Positions 1-8,758 are shown, counted from the stretch's first letter. The stretch is DNA of 64,000 bases from Streptomyces klenkii (GCF_003626645.1 NZ_RBAM01000003.1:620001-684000), one strand, 5' to 3'. Made by a program: numbers and translations. The notes: generated by a model not told the origin, from the letters alone.

Positions 1-2
1 CC

Positions 3-1388
3 ATCTGCTGCACGAGCCTGCTGATGGTGAGCCTCGACAACACGATCCTCAACGTGGCGCTGCCGTCCATGCAGCGCGAGCTGCACGCCTCGGTCCCCGG
101 CCTGCAATGGACGATCGACGCCTACACCGTCGTCATGGCCTCGCTGCTGATGCTCGCCGGCTCGACCGCCGACCGGCTGGGCCGCCGCCGCGTCTTCCAG
201 GCCGGGCTGGTGCTCTTCACCGCCGGATCCGTGCTGTGCAGCCTCGCGCCGGGGCTCGGCTGGCTGGTCGTCTTCCGCATGGTGCAGGCCGTGGGCGGTT
301 CGATGCTCAACCCCGTCGCCATGTCGATCATCACGAACACCTTCACCGACCCCCGCGAGCGGGCCCGCGCGATAGGCGTGTGGGGCGGCGTCGTCGGCAT
401 CAGCATGGCGGCGGGGCCGGTCATCGGCGGGGCGCTCGTCGAGACCACCGGCTGGCGGGCCATCTTCTGGATCAACCTGCCGGTGGGGCTGGCCGCGCTC
501 GCGATGACCGCCCGGTACGTGCCCGAGTCCCGCGCGCCCCGGCCGCGCCGCCCTGACCCCGTCGGCCAGCTGCTGATGATCACGCTGCTCGGCTCGCTCA
601 CGTACGGGATCATCGAGGGCTCCGCGGCGGGCTGGGACTCGCCCCTGATCCTCGGCTGCTTCGCCGCCGCCGGCTGCGCGCTGGCCGCCTTCACCGCCTA
701 CGAGCGGCGGCGCCCCGAGCCGCTGATCGAGCCGCGGCTCTTCCGCAGCGCGCCCTTCAGCGGGGCCACGGTCGTGGCGGTGTCCGCCTTCGCGGCGCTC
801 GGCGGCTTCCTCTTCCTCAACACGCTGTACTTGCAGAACGAGCGGGGCCTGTCCGCCCTGGACGCGGGCCTGTACATGCTGCCCATGGCCGTCATGTGCC
901 TGGTCTTCGCGCCGCTGTCGGGCCGGCTCGTGGGGGCCCGCGGGCCGCGGCTGCCGCTGGTGCTCGCGGGGGTGGCGATGACGGCGAGCGGCCTGCTCGT
1001 GGCCCTGAGCGGCGCGGGCACCTCCGCCGGCTCCTCCGACGTGCTGCTCCTGTCCGCGTACGTCCTCTTCGGCATCGGCTTCGGGCTCGTGAACGCGCCC
1101 ATCACCAACACGGCCGTCTCCGGCCTGCCCCGCTCCCGGGCCGGCGTCGCCGCCGCCGTCGCCTCGACCAGCCGGCAGGTCGGCAGCTCGCTGGGCGTCG
1201 CGGTGATCGGCGCGGCGGTCGCGGCGGGGATGCGGGAGACGGGCTGGTGGATCGTCACGGGGTGCGGCGCGGCCGTCCTCGTGGTCGGTACGATCACCAC
1301 CGGCCGCTGGGCCGCCCGGACCGCCGAGCGGGCCGCGGCCCGTACCGGCCTCTCCTCCGAGCAGAGCAGGATCCCGGTGACACGATGA
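3..1388 (+). CDS. DHA2-family MFS drug efflux transporter (5' truncated by window edge)
   Basis: The reading frame is open from base 3 and continues to a TGA at 1386-1388, so the true start probably lies before the window; the first ATG seen is at 24. The N-terminal text SLDNTILNVALPSMQ is the TM1 signature of the EmrB/QacA (DHA2, 14-TM) proton-coupled drug exporters, and DRLGRRRVFQAGL is the loop 2-3 motif of the major facilitator superfamily. About 460 residues are visible, near the usual 470-530. The product should be an inner-membrane exporter; the substrate cannot be told. Its last four bases (ATGA) overlap the start of a MarR-type regulator, which is typical of a self-regulated efflux operon. 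Confidence 0.9.
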   Translation: MCCTSLLMVSLDNTILNVALPSMQRELHASVPGLQWTIDAYTVVMASLLMLAGSTADRLGRRRVFQAGLVLFTAGSVLCSLAPGLGWLVVFRMVQAVGGSMLNPVAMSIITNTFTDPRERARAIGVWGGVVGISMAAGPVIGGALVETTGWRAIFWINLPVGLAALAMTARYVPESRAPRPRRPDPVGQLLMITLLGSLTYGIIEGSAAGWDSPLILGCFAAAGCALAAFTAYERRRPEPLIEPRLFRSAPFSGATVVAVSAFAALGGFLFLNTLYLQNERGLSALDAGLYMLPMAVMCLVFAPLSGRLVGARGPRLPLVLAGVAMTASGLLVALSGAGTSAGSSDVLLLSAYVLFGIGFGLVNAPITNTAVSGLPRSRAGVAAAVASTSRQVGSSLGVAVIGAAVAAGMRETGWWIVTGCGAAVLVVGTITTGRWAARTAERAAARTGLSSEQSRIPVTR

Positions 1389-1819
1389 CCGCGCACGACA
1401 CACACGCCGCGACGGCCGAGCGCGCCTGGGGGCAGCTGCGGGAGATCGTCCTCGGCGGCAACGAACGCCGCAAGGAGGTCGTCGACGCGCTCGGCATGAG
1501 CTTCTTCCGCATCAAGGCCCTGCGGCGCATCGCCCGCGGCCCGCTCACCCTCCGCGAGCTCGCCGAGCAGCTGCTGACGGACCGCCCGTACGCGACGCTG
1601 GTCGTGGACGACCTGGCGGGCCGCGGCCTGGTCGAGCGCACCGCGAACCCGGCGGACCGCCGCTCGAAGATCGTCTCGGCCACCCCGGCGGGCGAGGAGC
1701 TGGCGGCCCGCGCGGAACGGATCCTGGGCTCGCCGCCGCCGGCCCTGCTGGCGCTGCCGGCGGAGGATCTGGCGGCCTTGGAACGCATCACGTCGAGGCT
1801 GGCGGGCGGGGGCTCGTAG
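1385..1819 (+). CDS. MarR-family transcriptional regulator
   Basis: A 144-residue protein whose ATG overlaps the stop of the upstream MFS gene (ATGA), implying translational coupling. Residues about 45-110 form a winged helix: LTLRELAEQLLTDRPYATLV is the recognition region and VERTANPADRRSKIV is the wing with the DRR motif characteristic of MarR proteins. It probably represses the efflux operon it belongs to and is released by the pump's substrate or a phenolic ligand; that link is inference from position. The alternative frame that starts at 896 and reads into this gene is a shadow of the transporter. Confidence 0.88.
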   Translation: MTAHDTHAATAERAWGQLREIVLGGNERRKEVVDALGMSFFRIKALRRIARGPLTLRELAEQLLTDRPYATLVVDDLAGRGLVERTANPADRRSKIVSATPAGEELAARAERILGSPPPALLALPAEDLAALERITSRLAGGGS

Positions 1820-1852
1820 CGCGGGCGCCCCGCCCCGGACAGGCGGAGCCGC

Positions 1853-2764
1853 CTAGGCCAGCCGTTCCAGCCGCTCCCGCGTCTCCTCGTCCGCCGGGGT
1901 GAGCGTGAGGAGCCGGGCGCCCGGGTGGGGGCCCATCCACAGGCTGGTGAAGTTGAGGCGGAGCTCGCCCACCGCCGGGTGCCGGTGGGCGCGGAGCCGG
2001 GGCGAGGTGATCGGGGCGACCTCGTGGCGGGCCCAGAGCATGCGGAACTCCGGAGACGTGGCGAGCAGCTTGGCCAGGAGCCGCTCCCACGGCGGCTCCC
2101 CGAGGTGTTCCGCCATCGAGGCGCGGAACCTGGCCGCCATCGCGCGGACCGTCTCCTCCCGGTCGGCGAGCGTCGCGCGGACCTCGGCGTTGGTGAACGC
2201 GAGCCACATGCAGTTCCGCTCCTCGTGCGGCAGCTTGTCGAGGTCGCACATGAGCGCGTTGTACGTGCGGTTGTAGGCGATGAGGTCGTACCGCGAGTTC
2301 TGGACGCAGGCGGGGAACGGCTCCAGCCGGTCCAGCATCATGCGCAGGTCCGCGGAGACCCCGGGGCAGTCGTTCTCCGGCACCGGGTCGGCCACGGCCG
2401 CCAGCGCGAAGAGGTGGCTGCGCTCGCTGCGGTCGAGTTGCAGGGCGTGGGCGACGGCGTCGAGGACCTGCGGCGAGACCTTGATGTCGCGGGCCTGTTC
2501 GAGCCACGTGTACCAGGTGACCCCCACCGCGGCGAGGTGCGCCACCTCCTCCCGGCGCAGGCCGGGCGTGCGCCGCCGCGGCCCGCGCGGCAGCCCCGCC
2601 TGCTCGGGCGAGACGCGCTCCCGGCGGCTGCGCAGGAACGCGGCCAGCTCCCCGCGGCGCACGTCGTCGGCGGTGGGCACGCCGGACACGGGCACGCGGG
2701 GCGCGGACGCGGGCGGGGCGGGCACGGGAAGGGCGGCGGCCGCGGCCCGCGGCTCGTGCAGCAT
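1853..2764 (-). CDS. XRE-family regulator with MmyB-like ligand-binding domain
   Basis: An N-terminal helix-turn-helix (motif RRTPGLRREEVAHLAAVGVT, then TWLEQ and SPQVLDAVAHAL) is followed by a long C-terminal domain of the MmyB/MLTR ligand-binding type (PYDLIAYN-like segment NSRYDLIAYN, then a conserved hydrophobic core). I chose the ATG at 2764 because a GGAGG sits 10 bases ahead of it; the ATG at 2773 is only 1 base from that GGAGG. About 303 residues. It is transcribed divergently from an MFS pump at 2875, and members of this family usually control the adjacent gene in response to a small molecule. The window holds a second regulator of the same family at 22580-23446, also divergent from an MFS pump. 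Confidence 0.87.
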   Translation of the reverse strand: MLHEPRAAAAALPVPAPPASAPRVPVSGVPTADDVRRGELAAFLRSRRERVSPEQAGLPRGPRRRTPGLRREEVAHLAAVGVTWYTWLEQARDIKVSPQVLDAVAHALQLDRSERSHLFALAAVADPVPENDCPGVSADLRMMLDRLEPFPACVQNSRYDLIAYNRTYNALMCDLDKLPHEERNCMWLAFTNAEVRATLADREETVRAMAARFRASMAEHLGEPPWERLLAKLLATSPEFRMLWARHEVAPITSPRLRAHRHPAVGELRLNFTSLWMGPHPGARLLTLTPADEETRERLERLA

Positions 2765-2819
2765 CGTGGTCATACCTCCAGCGTGCGCGAGACCTGCGGC
2801 CTGTTCCAGGTAGTGCTGA

Positions 2820-2843
2820 TACCAGGATAAGGACGCTCTGGTA
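2820..2843. promoter_or_regulatory. Inverted repeat in divergent XRE/MFS promoter region, candidate operator
   Basis: TACCAG (2820-2825) and CTGGTA (2838-2843) are perfect inverted half-sites 12 bases apart, inside the 110-base gap between the XRE gene and the MFS gene. Position and symmetry suit an operator for the XRE regulator. No binding evidence is available; a 6-bp match can arise by chance. Confidence 0.35.
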
Positions 2844-2874
2844 CCGGGCTGAGCGGGCCGCCATTGTCGAGTGC

Positions 2875-4347
2875 GTGAGCGATACCCGAACAACTCCCCC
2901 TGCCACCGAATCCGTTGCGGCGGCTCCCGCCGAGGAGGGTCCCCGCCGCCCCTCCCCCGCCCTCACCCCCCTCGGCCTGTTCACCGTGCTGACCGGCGCG
3001 GCTCTGCCGATGATCGACTTCTTCATCGTCAACGTCGCCCTGCCGGCCATCGACCACGACCTGCACGCGGGCCCGGCCCTGCTGGAGATGGTCGTGGGCG
3101 GCTACGGGGTCGCGTACGCCGTACTGCTGGTGCTCGGCGGGCGGCTGGGCGACATGGTGGGCAGGCGCCGGCTGTTTATGTGGGGCACGGCCGCGTTCGG
3201 GGTGACGTCAGTGGCGTGCGGGCTCGCGCCGGGCGCCTGGTGGCTGGTGGCCGCCCGGATCGCGCAGGGCGCGGCGTCCGCGCTGATGCTGCCGCAGGTG
3301 CTGGCGACGATCCAGGCCACGACGAGCGGGGCGGGCCGGGCCCGGGCGCTCAGCTTCTACAGCGGCACGTCCGGGGTGTCCGCCTCGGTCGGGCAGGTGC
3401 TGGGCGGGGTGCTGGTCGCCGCGAACGTGGCGGGCACCGGCTGGCGGTCGATCTTCCTGGTGAACGCGCCGGTCGCGGCGGTCGCACTGGTGCTGGCCGG
3501 CCGTGCGGTGCCCGAGACCCGCTCCGAGCGCCCGACGCGGGTGGACGGTCTGGGCACGGCGTTGCTGTCGCTGTCGCTGATCTCCCTGCTGGTGCCGCTG
3601 ACGGAGGGCAGGGCGACGGGCTGGCCGGTGTGGTCGTGGGTGCTGCTGGCGGTCTTCCCGTTCGCGGCGGTGGCGTTCGCCGTCACGGAGCGGCGCCTGG
3701 AGCGGACGGGCGAGGACGGGCGGACGCCGCTGGTGCCGCCGTCGCTGCTGCGGGTGCGGTCGGTGCGTACGGGGCTGGCGGTGGTGGTGCCGTTCTCGCT
3801 GGGCTGGGGCGGCTTCATGTTCGTCCTCGCGGTGGTGCTCCAGGAGGGGCTGCGGCTGGGCCCGCTGGCGGCGGGGCTGGTGCTGGTGCCGATGTGCGTG
3901 ACGTTCTTCGCGGGCTCGCTGGCCGGGCCCCGGCTGTTCAGCCGGTACGGGCGGCGGGCCGTCACGGCCGGGGCGCTGATCCAGGGCGCGGGACTGCTCG
4001 GATTGGCCGCGGCCTTCTACTGGGGCTGGGAAGGGCGGGGCATCTGGGGCCCGTGCGCGGCGATGGCCGTCCAGGGCCTGGGCCAGGGCCTGCTGCTGCC
4101 GCTGACGCTGCGGACGGTGCTGAGCGAGGTGCCGGTGGAGCAGGCGGGCGTGGGCGGCGGGGTCATGGTCACCACGCAGCAGTCGTTCATGGCGCTGGGC
4201 GTGGCCACGCTCGGGTCGCTGTTCCTGACGCTGTCGGAGTCGGTGGGGATGCGGGACGCGCTCACCGTGACGCTGGGGGTGCAGATGGTGGCGGTGGTGG
4301 CGTCGGTGCTTCTGACGTTGCGGATGCCGCGCCGTGCGAACGACTGA
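2875..4347 (+). CDS. DHA2-family MFS efflux transporter
   Basis: A 490-residue MFS protein from a GTG start. It has MIDFFIVNVALPAID as TM1, GRLGDMVGRRRLFMWG as the loop 2-3 motif, and about 14 hydrophobic segments, the pattern of EmrB/QacA-type drug/proton antiporters. Closest relatives in Streptomyces sit beside XRE or TetR regulators and export antibiotics or dyes. It faces the XRE gene ending at 1853 across a short shared promoter region. The stop codon lies within a long perfect palindrome (4342-4369) that may belong to the next gene. The substrate is unknown. Confidence 0.9.
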   Translation: MSDTRTTPPATESVAAAPAEEGPRRPSPALTPLGLFTVLTGAALPMIDFFIVNVALPAIDHDLHAGPALLEMVVGGYGVAYAVLLVLGGRLGDMVGRRRLFMWGTAAFGVTSVACGLAPGAWWLVAARIAQGAASALMLPQVLATIQATTSGAGRARALSFYSGTSGVSASVGQVLGGVLVAANVAGTGWRSIFLVNAPVAAVALVLAGRAVPETRSERPTRVDGLGTALLSLSLISLLVPLTEGRATGWPVWSWVLLAVFPFAAVAFAVTERRLERTGEDGRTPLVPPSLLRVRSVRTGLAVVVPFSLGWGGFMFVLAVVLQEGLRLGPLAAGLVLVPMCVTFFAGSLAGPRLFSRYGRRAVTAGALIQGAGLLGLAAAFYWGWEGRGIWGPCAAMAVQGLGQGLLLPLTLRTVLSEVPVEQAGVGGGVMVTTQQSFMALGVATLGSLFLTLSESVGMRDALTVTLGVQMVAVVASVLLTLRMPRRAND

Positions 4348-4369
4348 CAGATATTGAAATCTGTCAGTC
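4342..4369. promoter_or_regulatory. Perfect 11-bp inverted repeat, candidate TetR-type operator
   Basis: GACTGACAGAT (4342-4352), six-base spacer ATTGAA, ATCTGTCAGTC (4359-4369): a perfect 28-base palindrome-with-spacer. It overlaps the stop of the MFS gene and lies about 95 bases before the aldo/keto reductase start. It is AT-rich compared with its surroundings and has no following T-run, so an operator is more likely than a terminator. The spacing fits TetR-family dimers; the TetR gene at 6287 is one candidate binder. Confidence 0.55.
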
Positions 4370-4462
4370 CATGTGTCACTCTGCAAGGGAGCCGCAATCC
4401 TGCTTACCCGCATAAGGGTGGATTGCTCCTGATCTATCTGCTTTCCCTCCGAAGGAGCTCCC

Positions 4463-5467
4463 GTGCAGCACCGCACCCTCGGCACCACCGGCCCCCGGGT
4501 CTCCGCGCTCGGCCTCGGCGCGATGGGCATGTCCGCCCTCTACGGCGAAGCCGACCGCGCCGAGTCGATCGCCACGATCCACGCCGCCCTCGACGCGGGC
4601 GTCACCCTGATCGACACCGGCGACTTCTACGGCATGGGCCACAACGAGCTCCTCATCGGCGAGGCCCTGCGCACCGCCGGTGAGGCCGCCCGTGCCAAGG
4701 CGCGCATCAGCGTCAAGTTCGGCGCCCTGCGCGACCCGGACGGCGGCTGGTCCGGCTACGACGGCCGGCCCGCCGCGGTCAAGAACTTCGCCGCGTACTC
4801 CCTGCAGCGGCTCGGCACCGACCACATCGACGTCTACCGCATCGCCCGCCTCGACCCCGGCGTGCCGGTCGAGGAGACCGTCGGCGCCATCGCCGAACTC
4901 GTCGAGGCCGGCCACGTGCGCCACGTCGGCCTCTCCGAGGTGGGCGCGGACACCCTGCGCCGGGCGGCGGCCGTCGTGCCGATCTCCGACCTCCAGATCG
5001 AGTACTCGCTGATCTCCCGCGGCATCGAGGAGCAGATCCTGCCCACCGCGCGCGAGCTGGGCATCGGCATCACCGCGTACGGGGTGCTCTCGCGCGGCCT
5101 GATCAGCGGCCACTTCGACCGGGACCGGCAGCTCGGCGCGGGCGACTTCCGCGGCATGAGCCCGCGCTTCCAGGGCGAGAACCTCCAGCGCAACCTCGAC
5201 CTCGTCGACGCGCTGCGGAAGGTCGCCGAGGGGCGGGGCGCGTCCGTCGCGCAGACCGCCATCGCGTGGGTCCTCGCCCAGGGCGAGGACATCGTGCCCC
5301 TCGTCGGCGCCCGCCGCCGCGACCGCCTCACGGAGGCGCTCGGCGCGCTCGACCTGACCCTGGACGCGGCCGACCTCGCCGCGATCGAGGAAGCGGTCCC
5401 CGCGGGCGCGGCGTCCGGCGCGCGCTACCCGGACTCCCAGATGACCCACCTGGACAGCGAACGCTGA
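4463..5467 (+). CDS. Aldo/keto reductase
   Basis: A 334-residue NADPH-dependent oxidoreductase of the aldo/keto reductase superfamily (YajO/Tas-like, AKR11-13). It starts with GTG after a good AAGGAG site. The TIM-barrel landmarks are present: LGLGAMGMS near residue 20, the catalytic Asp in IDTGDFYG with Tyr (about residue 57), the catalytic Lys in SVKFGALRD, and VPLVGARRRDRLTEALGAL as the C-terminal cofactor-binding loop. The usual active-site His segment (LLHR or similar) reads VYRIARLDP here, as in the AKR13 group. It probably reduces aldehydes or ketones in the cytoplasm. A strong palindrome lies upstream (4342-4369) and a TetR gene follows after the repeat-filled gap. Confidence 0.9.
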   Translation: MQHRTLGTTGPRVSALGLGAMGMSALYGEADRAESIATIHAALDAGVTLIDTGDFYGMGHNELLIGEALRTAGEAARAKARISVKFGALRDPDGGWSGYDGRPAAVKNFAAYSLQRLGTDHIDVYRIARLDPGVPVEETVGAIAELVEAGHVRHVGLSEVGADTLRRAAAVVPISDLQIEYSLISRGIEEQILPTARELGIGITAYGVLSRGLISGHFDRDRQLGAGDFRGMSPRFQGENLQRNLDLVDALRKVAEGRGASVAQTAIAWVLAQGEDIVPLVGARRRDRLTEALGALDLTLDAADLAAIEEAVPAGAASGARYPDSQMTHLDSER

Positions 5468-5499
5468 GTCCTACGGACGGTTTTGCCGGCCGCCCTGCC

Positions 5500-6180
5500 C
5501 GAGCCCGGTCCGGCACCGCCGGGCACCTCCGGTGGGGGTTGCGCACCGCGGCGACGGAGGGGAGAGGCCCGGCCTCTCCACGCGCCTGCCGCCAGGCGAA
5601 AGATCCCGCCGCGACGGCGATCACCCCCCCCCCCCACCGAGGCACCCGGCGGTGCCGCACAACCGCAAGCCCAGGCCCGGTCCGGCACCGCCGGAATCCA
5701 CCGCGGTGGTCACGCGCCGCGGCGGCGGAAGAAGAGGCGCGGCCTCGCCGTCAGGCGAACCGAGGCACCCGGCGGTGCCGCACAACCGCAAGCCCAGGCC
5801 CGGTCCGGCACCGCCGGAATCCACCGCGGTGGTCACGCGCCGCGGCGGCGGAAGAAGAGGCGCGGCCTCGCCGCCAGGCGAAAAGATCCCGCCGCGACGG
5901 CGATCACCCCCCACCGGCGCACCCGGCGGTGCCGCACAACCGCAAGCCCAGGCCCGGTCCGGCACCGCCGGAATCCACCGCGGTGGTTGCCCGCCGCGGC
6001 GGCGGAAGGGAGAGGCCCGGCCTCTCCACGCCCCTGCCGCCAGGCAGAAGCTCCCGCCGCCACAGCGAGCAACCCCCACCGGAGGTGTCCGGCGGTGCCG
6101 CACAACCGCAAGCCCAGGCCCGGTCCGGCACCGCCGGAATCCACCGCGGTGGTAGCGCGCCGCGGCGGCGGAAAGAGCGA
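5500..6180. repeat. Intergenic tandem array of hairpin-forming GC-rich repeats
   Basis: The 819-base gap between the aldo/keto reductase and tetR has no convincing gene. Instead a core unit recurs at 5648, 5771, 5925 and 6091, with a decayed copy near 5505. Each core starts GGCGGTGCCG, has a 25-base loop, and continues CGGCACCGCC, a perfect 10-bp stem; the palindrome CCACCGCGGTGG follows. Between cores are variable linkers that are themselves repeated (GAGGCGCGGCCTCGCC, GATCCCGCCGCGACGGCGAT). Spacings are 123, 154 and 166 bases. A run of 12 C lies at 5624-5635. Long open frames through this region are artefacts of the repeat. Confidence 0.8.
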
Positions 6181-6286
6181 GCTGGCCGCAGGCCACCCCG
6201 CACCCCCGCGGAGCGGGCCCGGTACCGTCCAGTTGGGCGGTGTGCGTCACCCGCCGCCCGTTCCGACGTGAAAGGTACGAGCCCGC

Positions 6287-6874
6287 ATGCCGCCCGAGCC
6301 GCTGACTCCCGAGCGCATCCTCGAAGCCACCGAGGACGTGCTGCGCCGCTACGGCCCCGCCAAGGCCACCGTGGTCGACGTCGCCCGCGCGCTGGGCGTC
6401 AGCCACGGCAGCGTCTACCGGCACTTCGGCAGCAAGGCCGCCCTGCGGGAGGCCGTCACGCAGCGCTGGCTGGACCTGTCGCACGCCGAGCTGTCGGCCG
6501 TCGCCGACGCGGCCGGCCCCGCCGGCCCGCGCCTGCGCGACTGGCTCGCCGCGCTGTTCGCCGCGAAGCGGCGCAAGGCGGGGGACGACCCCGAGCTGTT
6601 CGCCACGTACATGGTCCTCGTCGGCGAGAACAGCGCCACGGTCGAACGGCACATCGAGACGATGAACGGGCAGCTGGCCCGGATCGTGGAGAGCGGCGTC
6701 CGCACCGGCGAGTTCACCGGCGCCGGCACCGACCCCGCGGCCACCGCCCGCGCCCTGTGGGACGCGACCAACCGCTTCCACGACCCGGCGTACGCGGCGG
6801 ACTGGTCCGCCCCGGGCATCGAGGCGGCGTTCGACGCCGTGTGCGACCTGCTGCTACGGGGCCTGCAAAGCTAG
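6287..6874 (+). CDS. TetR-family transcriptional regulator
   Basis: A 195-residue regulator. The N-terminal helix-turn-helix is unmistakable (TVVDVARALGVSHGSVYRHF at residues about 28-47, followed by GSKAALREAV). The C-terminal part matches the TetR_C domain with an all-helical ligand pocket. It begins at an ATG directly after the repeat array and converges on the response-regulator gene at 6885. Its target is not shown by the sequence; the operator-like palindrome at 4342-4369 and the aldo/keto reductase are candidates. Confidence 0.9.
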   Translation: MPPEPLTPERILEATEDVLRRYGPAKATVVDVARALGVSHGSVYRHFGSKAALREAVTQRWLDLSHAELSAVADAAGPAGPRLRDWLAALFAAKRRKAGDDPELFATYMVLVGENSATVERHIETMNGQLARIVESGVRTGEFTGAGTDPAATARALWDATNRFHDPAYAADWSAPGIEAAFDAVCDLLLRGLQS

Positions 6875-6884
6875 GCCGTAACCC

Positions 6885-7529
6885 TCAGCCCACGCCCAGG
6901 AACCGCAGCACCGCCAGCACCCGCCGGTGGTCCGCGTCCGCCTTCGGCAGGTCCAGCTTCGCCAGGATCGAGTTGATGTGCTTGGCGACCGCGCTCTCGC
7001 TCACGACCAGCGCCTGCGCGATGCCCGCGTTCGACCGCCCGGACGCCATCAGCTCCAGCACGTCCCGCTCGCGCGGCGTGAGCCGGTCGAGCGGATCGCT
7101 GTGCCGGCGCAGCAGCAGCTGCGAGACGACCTGCGGGTCGAGCGCCGTGCCGCCGCCCGCGACGCGCCGCAGCGCGTCGATGAACTCCTCCACGTCGGCG
7201 ACCCGTTCCTTGAGCAGGTAGCCGACGCCGCGCGTGTCGCCGGACAGCAGGTCGGCGGCGTAGCGCTCCTCCACGTACTGGGAGAGCAGCAGCACGGCCG
7301 TGTCCGGCCACTGCTTGCGGATGACGAGCGCGGCGCGCACGCCCTCGTCGGTGAAGCCCGGCGGCATGCGTACGTCGAGGACGACCAGGCCGGGCCGGTG
7401 CTCCTCCACCGCGGCCAGCACCGCCTCCGCGTCGCCGGTCTCCGCGACCACGTCGAACCCGGCCGCCTCCAGGACCTTCACCAGGCCTATCCGGAGCAGG
7501 ACGGAATCCTCGGCGATCACGGCGCGCAC
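6885..7529 (-). CDS. NarL/FixJ-type response regulator
   Basis: A 214-residue two-component regulator. The receiver domain occupies residues 1-120 (acidic pair AED near the start, phospho-acceptor Asp in VVLDVRMP, conserved Lys in YLLKERV), and the LuxR-type helix-turn-helix fills residues about 145-205 (LTPRERDVLELMASGRSNAGIA). I placed the start at the GTG at 7529, overlapping the kinase gene by 13 bases; a GTG at 7520 giving a 4-base overlap is possible. It should be phosphorylated by the kinase encoded immediately upstream. Confidence 0.92.
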   Translation of the reverse strand: MRAVIAEDSVLLRIGLVKVLEAAGFDVVAETGDAEAVLAAVEEHRPGLVVLDVRMPPGFTDEGVRAALVIRKQWPDTAVLLLSQYVEERYAADLLSGDTRGVGYLLKERVADVEEFIDALRRVAGGGTALDPQVVSQLLLRRHSDPLDRLTPRERDVLELMASGRSNAGIAQALVVSESAVAKHINSILAKLDLPKADADHRRVLAVLRFLGVG

Positions 7530-8758
7530 GGCAGCTCCACGGTGACTACGGTCGGGCCCCCGGCGGGGCTGCTGATCGAGAACGTGCCGTCGACCGACGC
7601 GACCCGCTTGGCCAGCCCCGCCAGCCCGGTGCCGCCCGTAGGATCGGCCCCGCCCACGCCGTCGTCGGTGACGACGACTAGAAGTATGCCCCCGCGCGTT
7701 TCGACGCGGACGTCGGCCCGGGTCGCCCGCGCGTGCTTGACGACGTTGGCGAGCGCCTCGGAGACGACGAAGTAGGCGACGGCCTCGACGGCGGGCGCGG
7801 GCCGGACGGGCAGGTCGGCGCGCAGCCCGACGGGCAGGGGCGTGCGTTCGGCGATGCCGGACAGCGCGGCGTCGAGGCCGCGGTCCTCCAGCACGGCCGG
7901 GTGCAGGCCGCGCACGAGGCTGCTGAGCTCGGCGATGGCCTCCTTGGCCTCGCGGTGCGCCTCGTCGATGACCTTGCGGGCGTCTTCGGGCAGGTCCTTG
8001 AGCGTCACCTTGGCCAGCCCGAGGTTGACCGCCATCGACACGAGCCGCTGCTGCGCGCCGTCGTGCAGGTCGCGTTCGATGCGGCGGCGCTCGGCGTCGG
8101 CGGCGTCCAGGACGCCGGCGCGGCTCTCGGTGACCTCTTCGACGCGCTGCTCCAGGAGTTCGGCGCGGCTGGGGCCGAGGCGGCGCGCCGCGGCGCGGGC
8201 GTCGGTGCGGGCGAGCACGCCGGACAGCCACGCGGCCGCGTACAGCCCGGCGGCCCCGGCGAGGGTGACGTACGCGGCCTGCGTGGTGTACCCGATGTTC
8301 GCGAGGCGCACCTCGGGCGGCAGCGCCCAGATCCAGACGTAGACCGTCGCCGCGACGCCGGCCGCCGCCCACAGCAGCAGCGTGACCGCTCCGCCGAGCG
8401 CCAGCAGCGGCCCCACCAGCAGGTGGTAGCGCACCTGGCGCCAGGTGGATTCCGCGCGCAGCCGGCGCACCACGCTCCCGGCGGGCGCCGGTGCCGCGAT
8501 CTCCACCCCGAGCCGGTTGCGGAAGCGCGCCCGCTGCACGGCGCTCAGCACGGGCGCGGCCGCCGCGAGCACGGCGAGAGGCACGGCCACTGCCGCCAGC
8601 ACGCTCAGCACCTCGTCGGGCCCGCCGGGCAGCCACGGGACGGCCACGACGAGCAGCGCGGCGAGCTGGACGAGCACGCCGACGGCGATGCATGCGACGG
8701 AACGGCCGACGCCGTCGAAGGGGCGGAGCAGGGGGCGCGCAAGGGCGAGGAGTGGCAT
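7517..8758 (-). CDS. NarL-partner sensor histidine kinase (HisKA_3)
   Basis: A 413-residue membrane kinase. About four to six hydrophobic segments fill the first 190 residues, followed by a coiled linker and the HisKA_3 dimerisation box with phospho-acceptor His in ERDLHDGAQQRLV (about residue 220). The HATPase domain is at the C-terminus (NVVKHA N-box, DDGVGG G1 box, GTGLAGLAKR G2 box). The N-terminus is of the type called putative sensor domain in Streptomyces kinases. The downstream response regulator overlaps this gene. The signal sensed is unknown. A start at 8833 is less likely because the first 25 residues there are not conserved-looking. Confidence 0.92.
   Translation of the reverse strand: MPLLALARPLLRPFDGVGRSVACIAVGVLVQLAALLVVAVPWLPGGPDEVLSVLAAVAVPLAVLAAAAPVLSAVQRARFRNRLGVEIAAPAPAGSVVRRLRAESTWRQVRYHLLVGPLLALGGAVTLLLWAAAGVAATVYVWIWALPPEVRLANIGYTTQAAYVTLAGAAGLYAAAWLSGVLARTDARAAARRLGPSRAELLEQRVEEVTESRAGVLDAADAERRRIERDLHDGAQQRLVSMAVNLGLAKVTLKDLPEDARKVIDEAHREAKEAIAELSSLVRGLHPAVLEDRGLDAALSGIAERTPLPVGLRADLPVRPAPAVEAVAYFVVSEALANVVKHARATRADVRVETRGGILLVVVTDDGVGGADPTGGTGLAGLAKRVASVDGTFSISSPAGGPTVVTVELPCAP

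Noticed and set aside
24..1388. ATG 24 as a true start of the first transporter
   Set aside because: The frame is open to the window edge with matching TM1 text before it, so the start is missing.
5648..6160. CRISPR array
   Set aside because: Repeats are 60 bases or longer, spacings vary and the spacers are themselves repeated; no cas genes.
5266..7221. A 651-residue plus-strand frame across the repeat array and tetR
   Set aside because: It runs through tandem repeats and the other frame of tetR; its text is a low-complexity Arg/Pro/Ala string repeated with the DNA unit.
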